64,000 nucleotides of DNA from Arbacia lixula (GCA_963669155.1 OZ022576.1:30890335-30954334); one strand, 5' to 3'; positions 36,303 to 49,273 are shown, numbered from the stretch's first letter. Made by a program: numbers and translations. Notes: generated by a model not told the origin, from the letters alone.

Positions 36303-37329
36303 TTATGGCTACAAATTCAAGGTTAGACAGACTTCGAGTCACGTCGAATAAATGATGTCAGCGCCAGTGTAAATAAACAACGCACGACCTGTTATCTGCA
36401 GCTAATCAGAAAATTCTATAGATCTGCGGAGCTGAGTTTACACCACTGATGTGGTTTACACACGTTCCACACGCACATATCGCATGAATTCCACACTAGT
36501 AATAGATAGTAGCTGTGTAGTATCGCGGAAACAGCAGATAACGGATTGGCTACCACGAGCTGCTACTGTAGTATATTGACGTGGCATCTCTTGTCCCGCG
36601 CGCGCGCCAAAAAAAAAAAAAATAATAATACTAAAATGATGCGGTCCATTGACACTTTTCGTTTTCCTCGATCCACTATGTCCATATAAGAGTTGTTAAA
36701 TGGGAACGCTTGTTCGACCAAATAGTATCTTAAATTTGAGAAAAATAAGTCTTCGGAAAAGATGGAATTTCTTAATTGTAACTTAATAAACTGTCGATAA
36801 CACTGGTAAGCAAAATGTTAGACCAACGTTCATGAACGTTGGAAACTGGCGACTTGTTTGACAGGTGAGCTTATGCAAATATCTAGTTCCATCAGAAGAA
36901 TGTATTATGATTATGTCCCGAACGAGAATAAAACTATGGAATGATGACTCTTCTGGCACGAAGGGGGGGGGGGGGGGGCGGGGGGGGGGCAAATTTTGCA
37001 TCTACAATCCAGCATTATTCTGATGGCACTATGACCATGATGACGGTCGGTAATTATGATTTCGGTCGTCTCAGACTTTACAGCTAACTTCATCTAGTTT
37101 CCCTCACCAAAAATCTTATCCATCTAATGGAAAAGGCATACGAAACTATTTTTCTTACATTGTTACATTAATATTTTATGTTGTTTGATAATTTAATTTT
37201 TCTCATTTTGTAGTATTTTGTTCAATTCAGTAAAGTGCCATATAATAAAGTTATTCATCAATGACAGTAGTGACGTGTTTAATGTCTCTCTTACAAGGCC
37301 GATTAGGCTGAATATTAGCTTAAGTACCG
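36303..37329. other. Upstream region of the MIF-like gene
   Basis: Likely holds its promoter. A short CG-alternating stretch (CGCGCGCGCGCC) is near 36598-36608 and an interrupted G run at about 36964-36990. No TATA box could be assigned. Confidence 0.35.
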
Positions 37330-37520
37330 TAGGCTGTGAGGTGCATGGACACAACCCAATCTGTTAACAATTATGTCTGGTAACACAGACTGCGCCCTAA
37401 TGACGTCATAGCTCCTCTGGTTTCTTCCCGAGTGAGAATGGGATTGGGGCATAGGCCTAGTCTGTCTTACCAGACATAGTTGTAAACAGACTGGGTTGTG
37501 TCCATGCACCTCACAGCCTA
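37330..37520. mobile_element. 191-bp hairpin MITE
   Basis: The ends TAGGCTGTGAGGTGCATGGA and TCCATGCACCTCACAGCCTA are perfect reverse complements; arms of about 54 bp continue through CACAACCCA and ATGTCTGGTAA with few mismatches. GTACC flanks both sides (37324-37328 and 37521-37525; one extra G at the left), a likely 5- to 6-bp target duplication. Confidence 0.75.
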
Positions 37521-38039
37521 GTACCTATAGGCTAGCTGAATACTGAAGGTGGCCTATTGGCTGCGTGATGTCGTTGTGTACTTCCCTACTGTCAGCGCCC
37601 ACAACCCTTGTCATCATTATAAGTTACCACAATGTTACTGCTCTTTGCTTTTTTTAATGGTGATAATTACAATGCGTAAGCGCAATGATTTTTTTTTTCG
37701 GACACAATGTCACAACGTGATTGTTCTGTATTATCCAGCTTGTAAAGTAGGACGTATAGAAGCTTGATGTAAAATCTCCTTTAGAAAGGATAACACTAAA
37801 AGTCATATACTTAACGTCCTTCTTTTGTTTCTATTTCATGATTAATCACTTTAAGATTTTTTTTAAAGTTTGCTACAGGAGCGTGGCAGATAATTTGTCT
37901 GTAGGACGAATATGCCTACAAACTAAAAAGGGGCCGGAAGCACAGTGTGATAACAATAAATATTGAGGATTTTGATTCATTCTGTTTTATTTCGAAGCAT
38001 TAATTTAGGACTTCTTGTTCAAGCAAAATTATATCATAA
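37521..38039. other. Noncoding stretch
   Basis: Nothing recognised between the hairpin MITE and the LINE fragment. Confidence 0.5.
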
Positions 38040-39475
38040 TATGGATTTAAGTAAGGCATTTGATACCCTTGATCATAGTATACTTTTAAAGAAGCTTTAC
38101 CATTATGGGATTCGTGGCATACCATTGGATTGGTTCCGTAGTTATCTCTCTTGTAGAAGTCAATATACAACCTTCAATAATGCAAAATCATCTATGTCAT
38201 CAATCACATGTGGTGTGCCGCAGGGCTCTATTTTAGGTCCGCTTCTTTTTTTGATTTATGTCATGATATTCCTAATGTCTCCACCTCATTGCAATATATA
38301 TTATTTGCGGATGATACCAATATTTTTTGTTCCAATCCAAACTTACAAACTCTTGTTCATATGTTGAATACTGAACTGCCCAAATTATCAAATTGGTTTA
38401 AATGTAATAAACTGTCGTTAAATTTGGATAAAACCAACTTCATATATTTTAAAAGTCGTGCTCAGAAAGAAGAAATAAGCATTACATTAAAGATAAATAG
38501 CATTTCCATCCAACAAAAGAAAAACACCAAATTCTTAGGAATTCTAATCGATGAGTGCCTCTCTTGGCATGAGCACGTACGTGACCTTTCCCGAAGTTTG
38601 TCTCGGTATATTGGTGTAATGTACAAGCTGCGGTCATTTGTCCCGCTTCGTGTTTTGCTTATTATTTACAATTCTTTTATTCATTCTCGCATCTCTTACT
38701 GTAACATAGAGTGGGCAAATTGCAAAGCAAATACTGATACTATTTTAAGACTGCAAAAGAGAGCCGTACGGCTCTGTACTGGGTCTGGATACTTTGATCA
38801 TACTGATCCTTTATTTTCTAGACTAAAAACATTGAAAATTACTGATATTCATTTCATGCAAATTGCAGTGTTCATGTACCGCTTAAACAAAAACGAATTG
38901 CCTGTATCATTTTGTGACGATTTCACTTTAAATAGAGACATTCATAACTATCCAACTAGACATTCTTCTGATTTTCATTTGTTTACACCAAGAACTGCTT
39001 TAGCACATAAATCAATCAGATATGTAGGACCTGACATTTGGAATGTATTACCATCTCATATACGAAATTGTAGCACTATTATATCATTTAAAAGGAATAT
39101 GAAAGAATTACTCCTCTCCAAATATTCATCATAATAGCTTTTGAGGTGCACTTAAGTGTTTCTGTCCTTTTATGACAGGGTAAGGAGGTATAGTACGATA
39201 TAAGGGCACGATTACCATTTTTTTTTCTTATCTTATTTGTTTTTATTTCTGTCGATTAAATGAAATCATGAATGTTTTATTTCAAGCCATGTTTTACGAA
39301 TCGAATTTATTACCTACTATGTTATTCTAGGGACTCTGCGCTTCAAACATTTATGTTTATGCTTTGTTCCTACTATGTATTCTATTTTGATGTAATACGC
39401 TGTTCTTGTCAATGTGATTGTTTATTATGCATGGTGAAATAAATAAATAAACAAAATAAACAAATAAGCTGAAAA
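38040..39475 (+). mobile_element. 5'-truncated LINE: reverse transcriptase and C-terminus (CR1/jockey-type)
   Basis: The coding part starts inside the RT domain at DLSKAFDTLDH, then GVPQGSILGPLLFLIY, the catalytic FADDTNIF, SWHEHVRDLSRSLSRYIG and a C-terminal region ending at the stop near 39134. One frameshift lies between the GVPQGS and FADD motifs (around 38255-38270). The endonuclease domain is missing. The 3' end is an AAATA/AAACA-rich tail at about 39440-39475. Such elements move by target-primed reverse transcription; this copy is dead. Confidence 0.8.
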
Positions 39476-39619
39476 AAAGTACCAATAAACAACGCAACTA
39501 TCACTACGGTAACTTCCGGCGACCTTCGAGTACGTGCGCGCGAGTCCTCCTAACCCATAAGTCGACTACATATTAATGCAGTGTTCCACATCGACATGCG
39601 CTCTATCCTTAAAATGGGA

Positions 39620-39628
39620 TATAGTACC
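39620..39628. repeat. Target-site duplication, left
   Basis: TATAGTACC, identical to 57468-57476, directly abutting the foldback terminus. Confidence 0.85.
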
Positions 39629-39858
39629 GGATAGCATACGAAGAGCGGCACTAGAGGTCGGGGGCGTGGTCGAGCGTGGCCAAGTCAAAGATACGTCACA
39701 CTCATGCATATTCATTGTAGCTCGCGCGCGCGCGCTACTGTGAGTGCACAACGAATACGAATACCGCCGCTCACAAGTTTTGTCATATTCCCCGACCGCT
39801 CGTGCCACTCATACGACCTCTAGTTCCGCTCCTTTTATCATTGTGTACTTTATCTCAG

Positions 39859-40672
39859 AAAGTCCAACCTTGAAGGAAAACGATTCAACATAGATGGAGA
39901 AAAACCACCTGACCTACGATTTGCAGACGATGTGGCACTGAATATAATCTCTGTACAAGATATGGAAGAACAGTTGCGAAGTCTGAACGTTGAAAGCAAA
40001 AGGGTTGGCTTGCAAATGCATATGGGAAGGACAAAATTCATGACAAACTTTGAAACAACAGAGGAAATAAGAATAGGCCATCACTAGTTAGAGAAAGTCA
40101 ACAGTTACAAGCACTGGGCCAAACCTTAAAAATGGAGGATAATACAAGAGAAGAAGTATTGACAAGGATTAAAGGAGGATGGGGATGTTACAGAAAACTT
40201 TTAACTGACATGAAAATAACCACTTGCAATGAGGAGAAAGATATTTCACCCGTGCATTTTAACGACATTGACGTATGGAGCAGGAACTTGGTCTACAACT
40301 AAATAAATGAAACATAAATTGAGAACAACACAAAGAGCTATATGGACAGAAGAATGCTCAATTTAACGTTAGTTGACAAAGTGAAGCACAGTGACATACG
40401 GCAGAAAACAAAGGTAAAATAATTATATCATAGTAAAAATTAAAGAGATGAAGTGGAGATGGGCAGAACACTTATATAGAACACAAGACTAAAGGTGGGC
40501 CAAGAAACTCACAGGATAGCAACCAAGAACAGGCAAGCGAGGAAGGGGTCGACAAAAGAGAAGGTGGAGAGACGATGTATCATAATACACAAGCACAGCA
40601 ACATGGAAGCGAATGACAGAAATGATAGAAGGCAATGAGGAGGACTTCATCCAGCAATAGATGAATAATGCC

Positions 40673-40708
<36 letters not shown>

Positions 40709-40737
40709 CGATGATGATGATAATGGTGATGATGATG
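39859..40737 (+). mobile_element. RTE-like LINE fragment in the left foldback arm
   Basis: Translation shows LRFADDVALNIISVQDMEEQ and SKRVGLQMHMGRTKFMTN, an RT motif C and its following region, then a degraded C-terminus with several stops and shifts, and a (GAT)n tail. Such a tail and motif style fit the RTE clade. ATCTCAG flanks it (39852-39858 and 40738-40744), which shows that it inserted inside one 70-bp unit. The same copy lies inverted in the right arm. Confidence 0.75.
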
Positions 40738-43700
40738 ATCTCAGACCGAGCGACCGCTAGTGCCGCTCATCCGACCTCTAGTTCCGCTACTTAGTTTTGT
40801 GTACTACATATTTCAGACCGACCGCTAGTGCCGCTCATCCGACCTCTAGTGCCGCTCCTATTGTGTACTACAATGTATATATCTCAGACCGACCGCTAGT
40901 GCCGCTCATCCGACCTCTATGCCGCTCCTTTTACTATTGTGTACTATATATCTCAGACCGACCGCTAGTGCCGCTCATACGACCTCTAGTGCCGCTCCTT
41001 TTACTATTGTGTACTATATATCTCAGACCGACCGCTAGTGCCGCTCATACGACCTCTATATAGTGTCGCTCCTTTTACTATTGTGTACTATATATCTCAG
41101 ACCGACCGCTAGTGCCGCTCATCCGACCTCTAGTGCTGCTCCTTTTACTATTGTGTACTATATATCTCAGACCGACCCCTAGTGCCGCTCATCCGACCTC
41201 TAGTGCTGCTCCTTTTACTATTGTGTACTATATATTTCAGACCGACCGCTAGTGCCGCTCATCCGACCTCTAGTGCCGCTCCTATTGTGTACTATATATC
41301 TCAGACCGACCGCTAGTGCCGCTCATCCGACCTCTAGTGCCGCTCCTTTTACTATTGTGTACTATATATCTCAGACCGACCGCTAGTGCCGCTCATCCTA
41401 CCTCTGGTGCCGCTCCTTTTATTATTTTGTACTATATATCTCAGACCGACCGCTAGTGCCGCTCATACGACCTCTAGTGCCGCTCCTATTGTGTACTAGA
41501 TACCTCAGACCGACCGCTAGTGCCGCTCATCCGACCACTATAGTGCCGCTCCTTTTACTATTGTGTACTATATATCTCAGACCGACCGCTAGTGCCGCTC
41601 ATCCGACCTCTAGTGCCGCTCCTTTTACTATTGTGTACTATATATCTCAGACCGACCGCTACTGCCGCTCATCCGACCTCTAGTGCCGCTCCTTTTACTA
41701 TTGTGTACTATATATCTCAGACCGACCGCTAGTGCCGCTCATCCGACCTCTAGTGCCGCTCCTTTTACTATTGTGTACTATATATCTCAGACCGACCCCT
41801 AGTGCCGCTCATCCTACCTCTGGTGCCGCTCCTTTTAGTTTTGTCTACTACATACATGTATCTCAGACCGACCGCTAGTGCCGCTCATACGACCTCTAGT
41901 GCCGCTCCTTTTACTATTGTGTACTATATATCTCAGACCGACCGCTAGTGCCGCTCATACGACCTCTAGTGCCGCTCCTTTTACTATTGTGTACTATATA
42001 TCTCAGACCGACCGCTAGTGCCGCTCATCCGACCTCTAGTGCCGCTCCTTTTACTATTGTGTACTATATATCTCAGACCGACCGCTAGTGCCGCTCATAC
42101 GACCTCTAGTGCCGCTCCTTTTAGTTTTGTGTACTATATATCTCAGACCGACCGCTAGTGCCGCTCATACGACCTCTAGTGCCGCTCCTTTTACTATTGT
42201 GTACTATATATCTCAGACCGACCGCTAGTGCCGCTCATCCGACCTCTAGTGCCGCTCCTTTTACTATTGTGTACTATATATCTCAGACCGACCGCTAGTG
42301 CCGCTCATCCTACCTCTGGTGCCGCTCCTTTTATTATTTTGTACTATATATCTCAGACCGACCGCTAGTGCCGCTCATACGACCTCTAGTGCCGCTCCTA
42401 TTGTGTACTAGATACCTCAGACCGACCGCTAGTGCCGCTCATCCGACCTCTATAGTGCCGCTCCTTTTACTATTGTGTACTATATATCTCAAACCGACCG
42501 CTAGTGCCGCTCATCCGACCTCTAGTGCCGCTCCCTTTACTATTGTGTACTATATATCTCAGACCGACCGCTAGTGCCGCTCATCCGACCTCTAGTGCCG
42601 CTCCTTTTACTATTGTGTACTATATATCTCAGACCGACCGCTAGTGCCGCTCATCCGACCTCTAGTGCCGCTCCTTTTAGTTTTGTCTACTACATACATG
42701 TATCTCAGACCGACCGCTAGTGCCGCTCATACGACCTCTAGTGCCGCTCCTTTTAGTTTTGTGTACTATATATCTCAGACCGACCGCTAGTGCCGCTCAT
42801 ACGACCTCTAGTGCCGCTCCTTTTACTATTGTGTACTATATATCTCAGACCGACCGCTAGTGCCGCTCATCCGACCTCTAGTGCCGCTCCTTTTACTATT
42901 GTGTACTATATATCTCAGACCGACCGCTAGTGCCGCTCATCCTACCTCTGGTGCCGCTCCTTTTATTATTTTGTACTATATATCTCAGACCGACCGCTAG
43001 TGCCGCTCATACGACCTCTAGTGCCGCTCCTATTGTGTACTAGATACCTCAGACCAACCGCTAGTGCCGCTCATCCGACCTCTATAGTGCCGCTCCTTTT
43101 ACTATTGTGTACTATATATCTCAGACCGACCGCTAGTGCCGCTCATCCGACCTCTAGTGCCGCTCCTTTTACTATTGTGTACTATATATCTCAGACCGAC
43201 CGCTAGTGCCGCTCATCCGACCTCTAGTGCCGCTCCTTTTACTATTGTGTACAATATATCTCAGACCGACCGCTAGTGCCGCTCATCCGACCTCTAGTGC
43301 CGCTCCTTTTACTATTGTGTACTATATATCTCAGACCGACCGCTAGTGCCGCTCATCCGACCTCTAGTGCCGCTCCTTTTACTATTGTGTACTATATATC
43401 TCAGACCGACCGCTAGTGCCGCTCATACGACCTCTAGTGCCGCTCCTTTTACTATTGTGTACTATATATCTCAGATCGACCGCTAGTGCCGCTCATACCT
43501 CTAGTGCCGCTCCTTTTAGTTTTGTGTACTATATATCTCAGACCGACCGCTAGTGCCGCTCATCCGACCTCTAGTGCCGGTCCTTTTATTATTTTGTACT
43601 ATATATCTCAGACCGACCCCTAGTGCCGCTCATCCGACCTCTAGTGCCGCTCCTTTTACTATTGTGTACTATATATCTCAGACCGACCGCTAGTGCCGCT

Positions 43701-44688
43701 CATCCGACCTCTAGTGCCGGTCCTTTTACTATTGTGTACTATATCTCAGACCGACCGCTAGTGCCGCTCATCCGACCTCTAGTGCCGCTCCTTTTAGTTT
43801 TGTCTACTACATACATGTATCTCAGACCGACCGCTAGTGCCGCTCATCCGACCTCTAGTGCCGCTCCTTTTACTATTGTGTACTATATATCTCAGACCGA
43901 CCGCTAGTGCCGCTCATCCGACCTCTAGTGCCGCTCCTTTTACTATTGTGTACTATATATCTCAGACCGACCGCTAGTGCCGATCATCCTACCTCTGGTG
44001 CCGCTCCTTTTATTATTTTGTACTATATATCTCAGACCGACCGCTAGTGCCGCTCATACGACCTCTAGTGCCGCTCCTATTGTGTACTAGATACCTCAGA
44101 CCGACCGCTAGTGCCGCTCATCCGACCTCTATAGTGCCGCTCCTTTTACTATTGTGTACTATATATCTCAAACCGACCGCTAGTGCCGCTCATCCGACCT
44201 CTAGTGCCGCTCCTTTTACTATTGTGTACTATATATCTCAGACCGACCGCTAGTGCCGCTCATCCGACCTCTAGTGCCGCTCCTTTTACTATTGTGTACT
44301 ATATATCTCAGACCGACCGCTAGTGCCGCTCATCCGACCTCTAGTGCCGCTCCTTTTACTATTGTGTACTATATCTCAGACCGACCGCTTGTGCCGCTCA
44401 TCCGACCTCTAGTGCCGCTCCTTTTAGTTTTGTCTACTACATACATGTATCTCAGACCGACCGCTAGTGCCGCTCATACGACCTCTAGTGCCGCTCCTTT
44501 TAGTTTTGTGTACTATATATCTCAGACCGACCGCTAGTGCCGCTCATACGACCTCTAGTGCCGCTCCTTTTACTATTGTGTACTATATATCTCAGACCGA
44601 CCGCTAGTGCCGCTCATACCTCTAGTGCCGCTCCTTTTAGTTTTGTGTACTTTATATCTCAGACCGACCGCTAGTGCCGCTCATACGA
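40738..44688 (+). repeat. Left-arm array of ~70-bp unit (~57 copies)
   Basis: Consensus unit in two parts: CTCAGACCGACCGCTAGTGC and CGCTCATCCGACCTCTAGTG, then CCGCTCCTTTTACTATTGTG and TACTATATAT. CTAGTGCCGCTC occurs twice per unit. Variants include a ~60-bp unit without TTTTACTA, a unit with TCTACTACATACATGTAT, and C/A at CAT(C/A)CGACC. Variant order repeats in larger blocks, e.g. the TACCTCTGGTG + short-unit pair near 41400, 42310, 42950 and 43990. Three units are 210 bp, so chance frames of 60-95 codons recur; they are not genes. Confidence 0.95.
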
Positions 44689-44712
44689 TTGTGATCAAGC
44701 TCGTTCATCGTA

Positions 44713-44976
44713 TCAATAAAATGTTAATACAAAATAATGTGTGCAAATTAAACAAACTAGAGTTTTAAAACGACAGCCCTGACGATCCCAGGATCTGGGT
44801 TGGAGTGTGTCATCCAATTTGTCGATAAACTCCTGAAACCACATAAATTCATAGCGGACATCTCGTACATTACCAACCAAAATGACCCAATTTGTATTTG
44901 TCGCATCACTACCGGAGAGACCGGTAGAGGGTCTATGAAATGGCGTTATCATATTAAAGTAAGGTACTAAAATCAA
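44713..44976 (-). other. Unidentified open frame at the inner edge of the loop
   Basis: An 87-codon frame whose middle part, TNWVILVGNVRDVRYEFMWF, followed by QEFIDKLDDTLQPRSWD, looks protein-like in composition. An acceptor-like TTTTGATTTTAG lies at its upstream edge. Farther upstream on the same strand, near 45045, a short ATG frame (MNVDIAHEK) runs to a GTGAGA donor, but its phase does not fit. It could be a remnant of the element's own gene or a captured host exon; I do not recognise it. Confidence 0.25.
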
Positions 44977-45819
44977 AACAAGTTACAATATCAAACTAAA
45001 TTTGTTCAACTATCTCACCTTTTCATGGGCAATATCGACATTCATTTTTTTTCTGGCGATTGATGGGCTCTGCTCGACGTTGACGACGGCGGCCTGTAGC
45101 CGTGCCCTCGGCGAAAACAGCCTTTTTTCTCATTTTCACGTGATTTTGGTGTAAACTGTGTCAGAATATTTCATCTAAAAAGCATTGGAAGCATTTATTA
45201 AGTTTTGGCTGGTAGCAGTTAGAAACAAAATATTCCTTTGGTAAAACCAAACTTGGTTAGACCGACTTAGACCGACGGCCGAATAATGTCAAAGTATATT
45301 CAATTTTGTCGAGGAATTTCACAAAAATGAGTGGCTGCATGGCAGATCTTGCATACAACCGTGGCCTCCCCGCCAAAATCAACTATTATGACATCAATTA
45401 CATTGTGCCACATACAATATGTTAGATTGTACCATTATGTTATGGTTTAACTCTGCCATTTCGGTCGCCTAGTGTATGTGTAACTACCCATATTTGTTGG
45501 CAATGGCAACGCTGAGGGTGACATTTGCGACGGAGACATGAAATAGCGACGTTTGCGAATCGTAATGGTATTCACAATGTCCTTATGAGCTTAAGTTGAA
45601 TTTGACAAGTATTTGATTGACATATTACTTTCACAACACATTGGACATGTTAGATGTGAGCCTGTAGTATAGATATCTTGCTTTCACGGGCATAATTGTC
45701 AAACTGGCGTAAACCAAGAGTGTTTGGTAAGATTCATAAACTCTAACTGGTAACCAGTGCACAATGCTATTAACACAAACTCAAAATTTTAAGCTATCAC
45801 GTACCGCTCTGCGAAGTAA

Positions 45820-46320
45820 AAGACAAAGACAACAAAACAATTCCAAGATCTCCCTGGACAACACCCGCACTCTTGCAATGTTTAAACCGTAGGAATAACC
45901 TTAACAACAAATCTGGAGCTAAAACAACTGCACAAAACAGAAACAAAAACAATTTAACAACTATTCTTCGCAGCGCAAAGGAAATCGTTCCACTACAGCC
46001 AATTTCAATCCTGTAAACGCAATATGAAAAAAGACATAAGATGTATATACACGAAGTACTAAACAAATCCTCCGGAAAATCTCGGATAACTAAACTTTAA
46101 ATCGATGGCGCTGATATTAATAACCAAGAAAACATTGTGAATCATTTCAATTCATATTTTGGTTCCATTGGGGAGAAACTTGCCAGCACCATACATCCAG
46201 CAAAAGAAAATTATCACGATTATTTGTTGCACCCTAATGTAAACTCCATGTTCTTTTTACCCACACATACACACGAAATTATCGACATTATCATGGCTAT
46301 TAAGAAAAGTTTGTTGATTT
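45820..46320 (+). mobile_element. Decayed LINE fragment (region before RT)
   Basis: Pieces resembling the linker between endonuclease and RT: PWTTPALLQCLNRRNN near 45850, then HFNSYFGSIGEKLAS (compare NQFFVSVGQNLAD in the LINE at 53 kb) near 46140. Several frame changes. No RT domain follows. Confidence 0.55.
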
Positions 46321-46459
46321 AATAACGAATCCTTTTTTGAAAGATGTAATCTCCTCATGATGTATTTTTTGGAAAGCAAATAGATGTTCTAGTAAAGAGA
46401 ATTCCTCTATGAATTCCTTTGTCACAATGAAGACGTAGTTATAAACAGAAATCTTGTTA

Positions 46460-47600
46460 ACTTTAGCATGTTTAGACACTGGAGTCAAAAGGGTTCAAGA
46501 TTTGTTAATGACTTAATGGGGACAGATGGTCAGGTTTTAAGTAGACAAAGAAATATTGAAGTGTACAATATTTCAATTGATTATGTAACATATTTCATTA
46601 TAAAACAAGAGATTAGTGAGAAGTTGGACAGTTTTTCACGACCTGTTAACTACTCCACTCAGACCACATGCCATTAGTATTTTGATGAAGCAAAAAAAAG
46701 GGTGTAAAAATATATATGTTAAATTGGTGAAAGAAAAGGTATCAAATAACTTTCATAGAATTCGAAAACAAGTTTCACTAGAGAAATGCATGGAGTGGTT
46801 TAAATTCTATACCGTTTCAAGTAATGCAAGATGTTACAATCAGGTGGTTTCATTCTGGCTTAAATAATTATATCATTCCAATGAATTTGTATTTGTGCAA
46901 AATCCAGGCTGAATCAATTGTAAATTCCGTACCTCCCGTGTTGAAACTATTGAACACCTGTTCTTTGAATTCCACTTATTTAGGAAAGTCTGAAAAGAGA
47001 TTGTTTAAAGGTAATATACTGTACTGGGAAGGCAAAAAGCCTTCAAAAGGGTGATCGTGAGCAATCTTCTTACCAATGGTCTTAAATTCATGTATTGTCC
47101 ATTTTAGAAACTTGCTGAAAGTTATTTGCCCTGAAATGATCCACATTTGGAGTAATTGGGGATTAAATCACAAATCTGCAAACTGTTCGGGCCGAACATA
47201 TTCAGGATTTCACTTATAATCATTAATTACTCAAAATATGGATCATTTGAGGGCAAATAACTTTCAGCAAGTTTCTAAAATGGACAGTACATGAATTTGA
47301 AACCATTGGCATGAAGATTGCTCACGATCACCCTTTTGAAGGCTTTTTGCCTTCCCAGTACAGTAGATTCCCTTTAAAAGATGCAAATTAGTTTGAAAAT
47401 TAACTATGAAAAATGTTCTTTTCAGAATTACTCCCATTAAATATAATAAAGACTTACATAGACTTATTTGGGTAAAAAGGGTGAAGATTGGCTGGAATTC
47501 GTCTCATGCCACAAACAATCCTGAACTAGGTAAAGAATTATTTTTTTGTACGAGAAAGTTTGAAGAATCTACTCACTATTTTGTCCGATTTTACGCGCAT
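46460..47600 (+). mobile_element. Decayed C-terminal fragment of an L1/Tx1-like LINE
   Basis: Seen: HWSQKGSRFVNDLMGTDGQV, KQKKGCKNIYVKL and, in another frame near 46935, VETIEHLFFEF. These resemble the C-terminal region of L1/Tx1-group ORF2 (GI.YI.DL...G; K..K.IY..L; ETI.HLF..C). At least two frame changes are needed. A MITE at 47004-47378 splits it. The clade is a judgement by eye. Confidence 0.5.
47004..47378. mobile_element. TTAA-type foldback MITE inside the LINE fragment
   Basis: The left end TTTAAAGGTAATATACTGTA and right end TACAGTAGATTCCCTTTAAA are near inverted repeats; arms of about 160 bp continue (CTGGGAAGGCAAAAAGCC, TGATCGTGAGCAATCTTC). The ends read TTAA|AGG...CCT|TTAA, the same terminal pattern as 5225-5898, though the sequences differ. 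Confidence 0.75.
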
Positions 47601-47608
47601 TCTTGAAA

Positions 47609-48010
47609 AATTTTGCTGTATACTATTGGACATTAGATGATCATAAGTATAACAATTTGTGACATCCATAAATTTACTGAAAAGCGGACCAAATGCAAAA
47701 AACCTCAGAGCAAGTCTGACAGAAATATGTTTTACAAAATTTGGAGCTATAGGGATATGAACAGTTTCAAACAGAAAGCATCATGCATCCAGAATAAACA
47801 CGCACCGGTATACAGAACGTATACGTGTTGTCCGATTTTACGATCATTTTCCCAACTGCCCAAAATGTTACTTTATGTTATTAGTCAGGAGATGACTATA
47901 AGCGTGACAATATGTAACATCTTTGTATTTTATGTTTGTTCTTCCAAAATGTTACATTATGTTATTGGTAAGTTGATGAACATAAGCGTGATGATATGTA
48001 GCATCCATAT
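47609..48010. repeat. Three diverged direct repeats of ~60 bp
   Basis: Copies near 47612, 47866 and 47949 share (A/T)TGTTAC(T/A)TTATGTTATT, ATAAG(C/T)GT(G/A)A and ATATGTA(A/G)CATC. Spacing is irregular (about 255 then 80 bp). Confidence 0.55.
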
Positions 48011-49195
48011 ATGTTTTGAAATGTGGAATGGATGAAAAAAAAAACATGAGAACATGTCGGAAAGTGATATGTCGTATGGTTCTTGAAGTACAAAGATCTA
48101 AACATGCAGTTTCAACCCCCAAGTAGTAATCCATTTTTGAACCATGTCTAATTCGAATTGCACTCTTGGATTTTGAATTATTGTGAAAAAATGTAAATTT
48201 TGGGGTAATTTTTCACAAAGTTCATTGATCTTTGACGTTTGACTTCCATCAGAATTGACATTATGCAATCAATGAGGCACCACGGGAAGGTAATGATTAT
48301 GTATGCCCGATTTGTTGCGCTCAATATTGCATTGTCACTAAGTGATGGAAAGGGCATGGTGAGAGTAGATTTCATTGACTGCACAACTTCACGTAAAGGA
48401 AAATTAACATCAGAATTTATTGTTCCATCGTAACCTTTGTCACACCTTGTGTGTTATGTCATATAAGATAGCCAATGATGCCAGCTCGAGCTAGATCATG
48501 TGAAGCAGTAAAAGCCAAACCCATGCATCATTAGCTTGATCTTGAGATTCTACTAGTGCACAGGGATTAGTTAGCTTTCTAAGATTATGTATATATAACT
48601 TTGGTACTCCTTCTGAAATGATGACACGTAAAATTCTTATGATCCTTTGAAAGGCCTTTAGAAGATAATGTTTAGGGGTCATATAGTTACGGTAACATGA
48701 CATGCATTTGACCGATCCACATGAATATAGGTATTTGAAACTTAACATCTTGTTTACCATCTAATCTGGCTCTTTGATTAGCTTTCAAACACGATAATAG
48801 TGAGAGTTTGAAAGGTCCATGTCACAGACAAAGGATGCCAATTTTTTTTTTTTATAGGAATAGGATGGTTTATGAATTTCCAACTATCTTGCCTCCAGAG
48901 GAAAACCAAATGAATGCCATGGAAAACAAGTTTTCAATTTGATGTCCTTCTGTGGTGTTAATGAATCCGCATTAGTTATCACTTTTGATTGTGCATTGTT
49001 TGGGTGCTTGTAGTTAACATGATGGTATGCTTTGAGCGTTAAGTGTGTCCCCCAAACTATGATAAATTATTCATGTACTGTCTGATGACATGCACACTTT
49101 GTAATGCTGCAAAGAAGAGATGATGAAAAAACAGACAAACGTAGGGTAGATGTATGGGGATAATTGATTATTGCCGTCCAAAAGTGTTTGCTTAC

Positions 49196-49273
49196 CTATA
49201 ATGACGGTGCGAGTTGTGAATCCGCCATACCGAGCTTTGAAAACTGATCCTATCCACTCAGAATTATGGACGT
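49196..49273 (-). other. Possible captured 78-nt exon
   Basis: On the - strand, the acceptor TTCATACTTACAG, 78 nt open in frame, then the donor ATTATAG|GTAAGC. The phase is 1 at both ends. It would encode DVHNSEWIGSVFKARYGGFT followed by TRTVIIG. The combination of good splice sites, open frame and matching phases is suggestive, but no partner exon or family was recognised. Confidence 0.3.

Noticed and set aside
40797-44537. Repeated open frames of 68-95 codons with CRSFYYC/RPLVPLIRP-like peptides in the left array (and the mirror set in the right array)
   Set aside because: Three 70-bp units make 210 bp, so any stop-free frame is renewed automatically. The peptides are simply translated repeat units and keep no start, stop or codon pattern of a gene.
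40738-44688. CRISPR-like array
   Set aside because: The units are head-to-tail with no unique spacers, in an animal genome.
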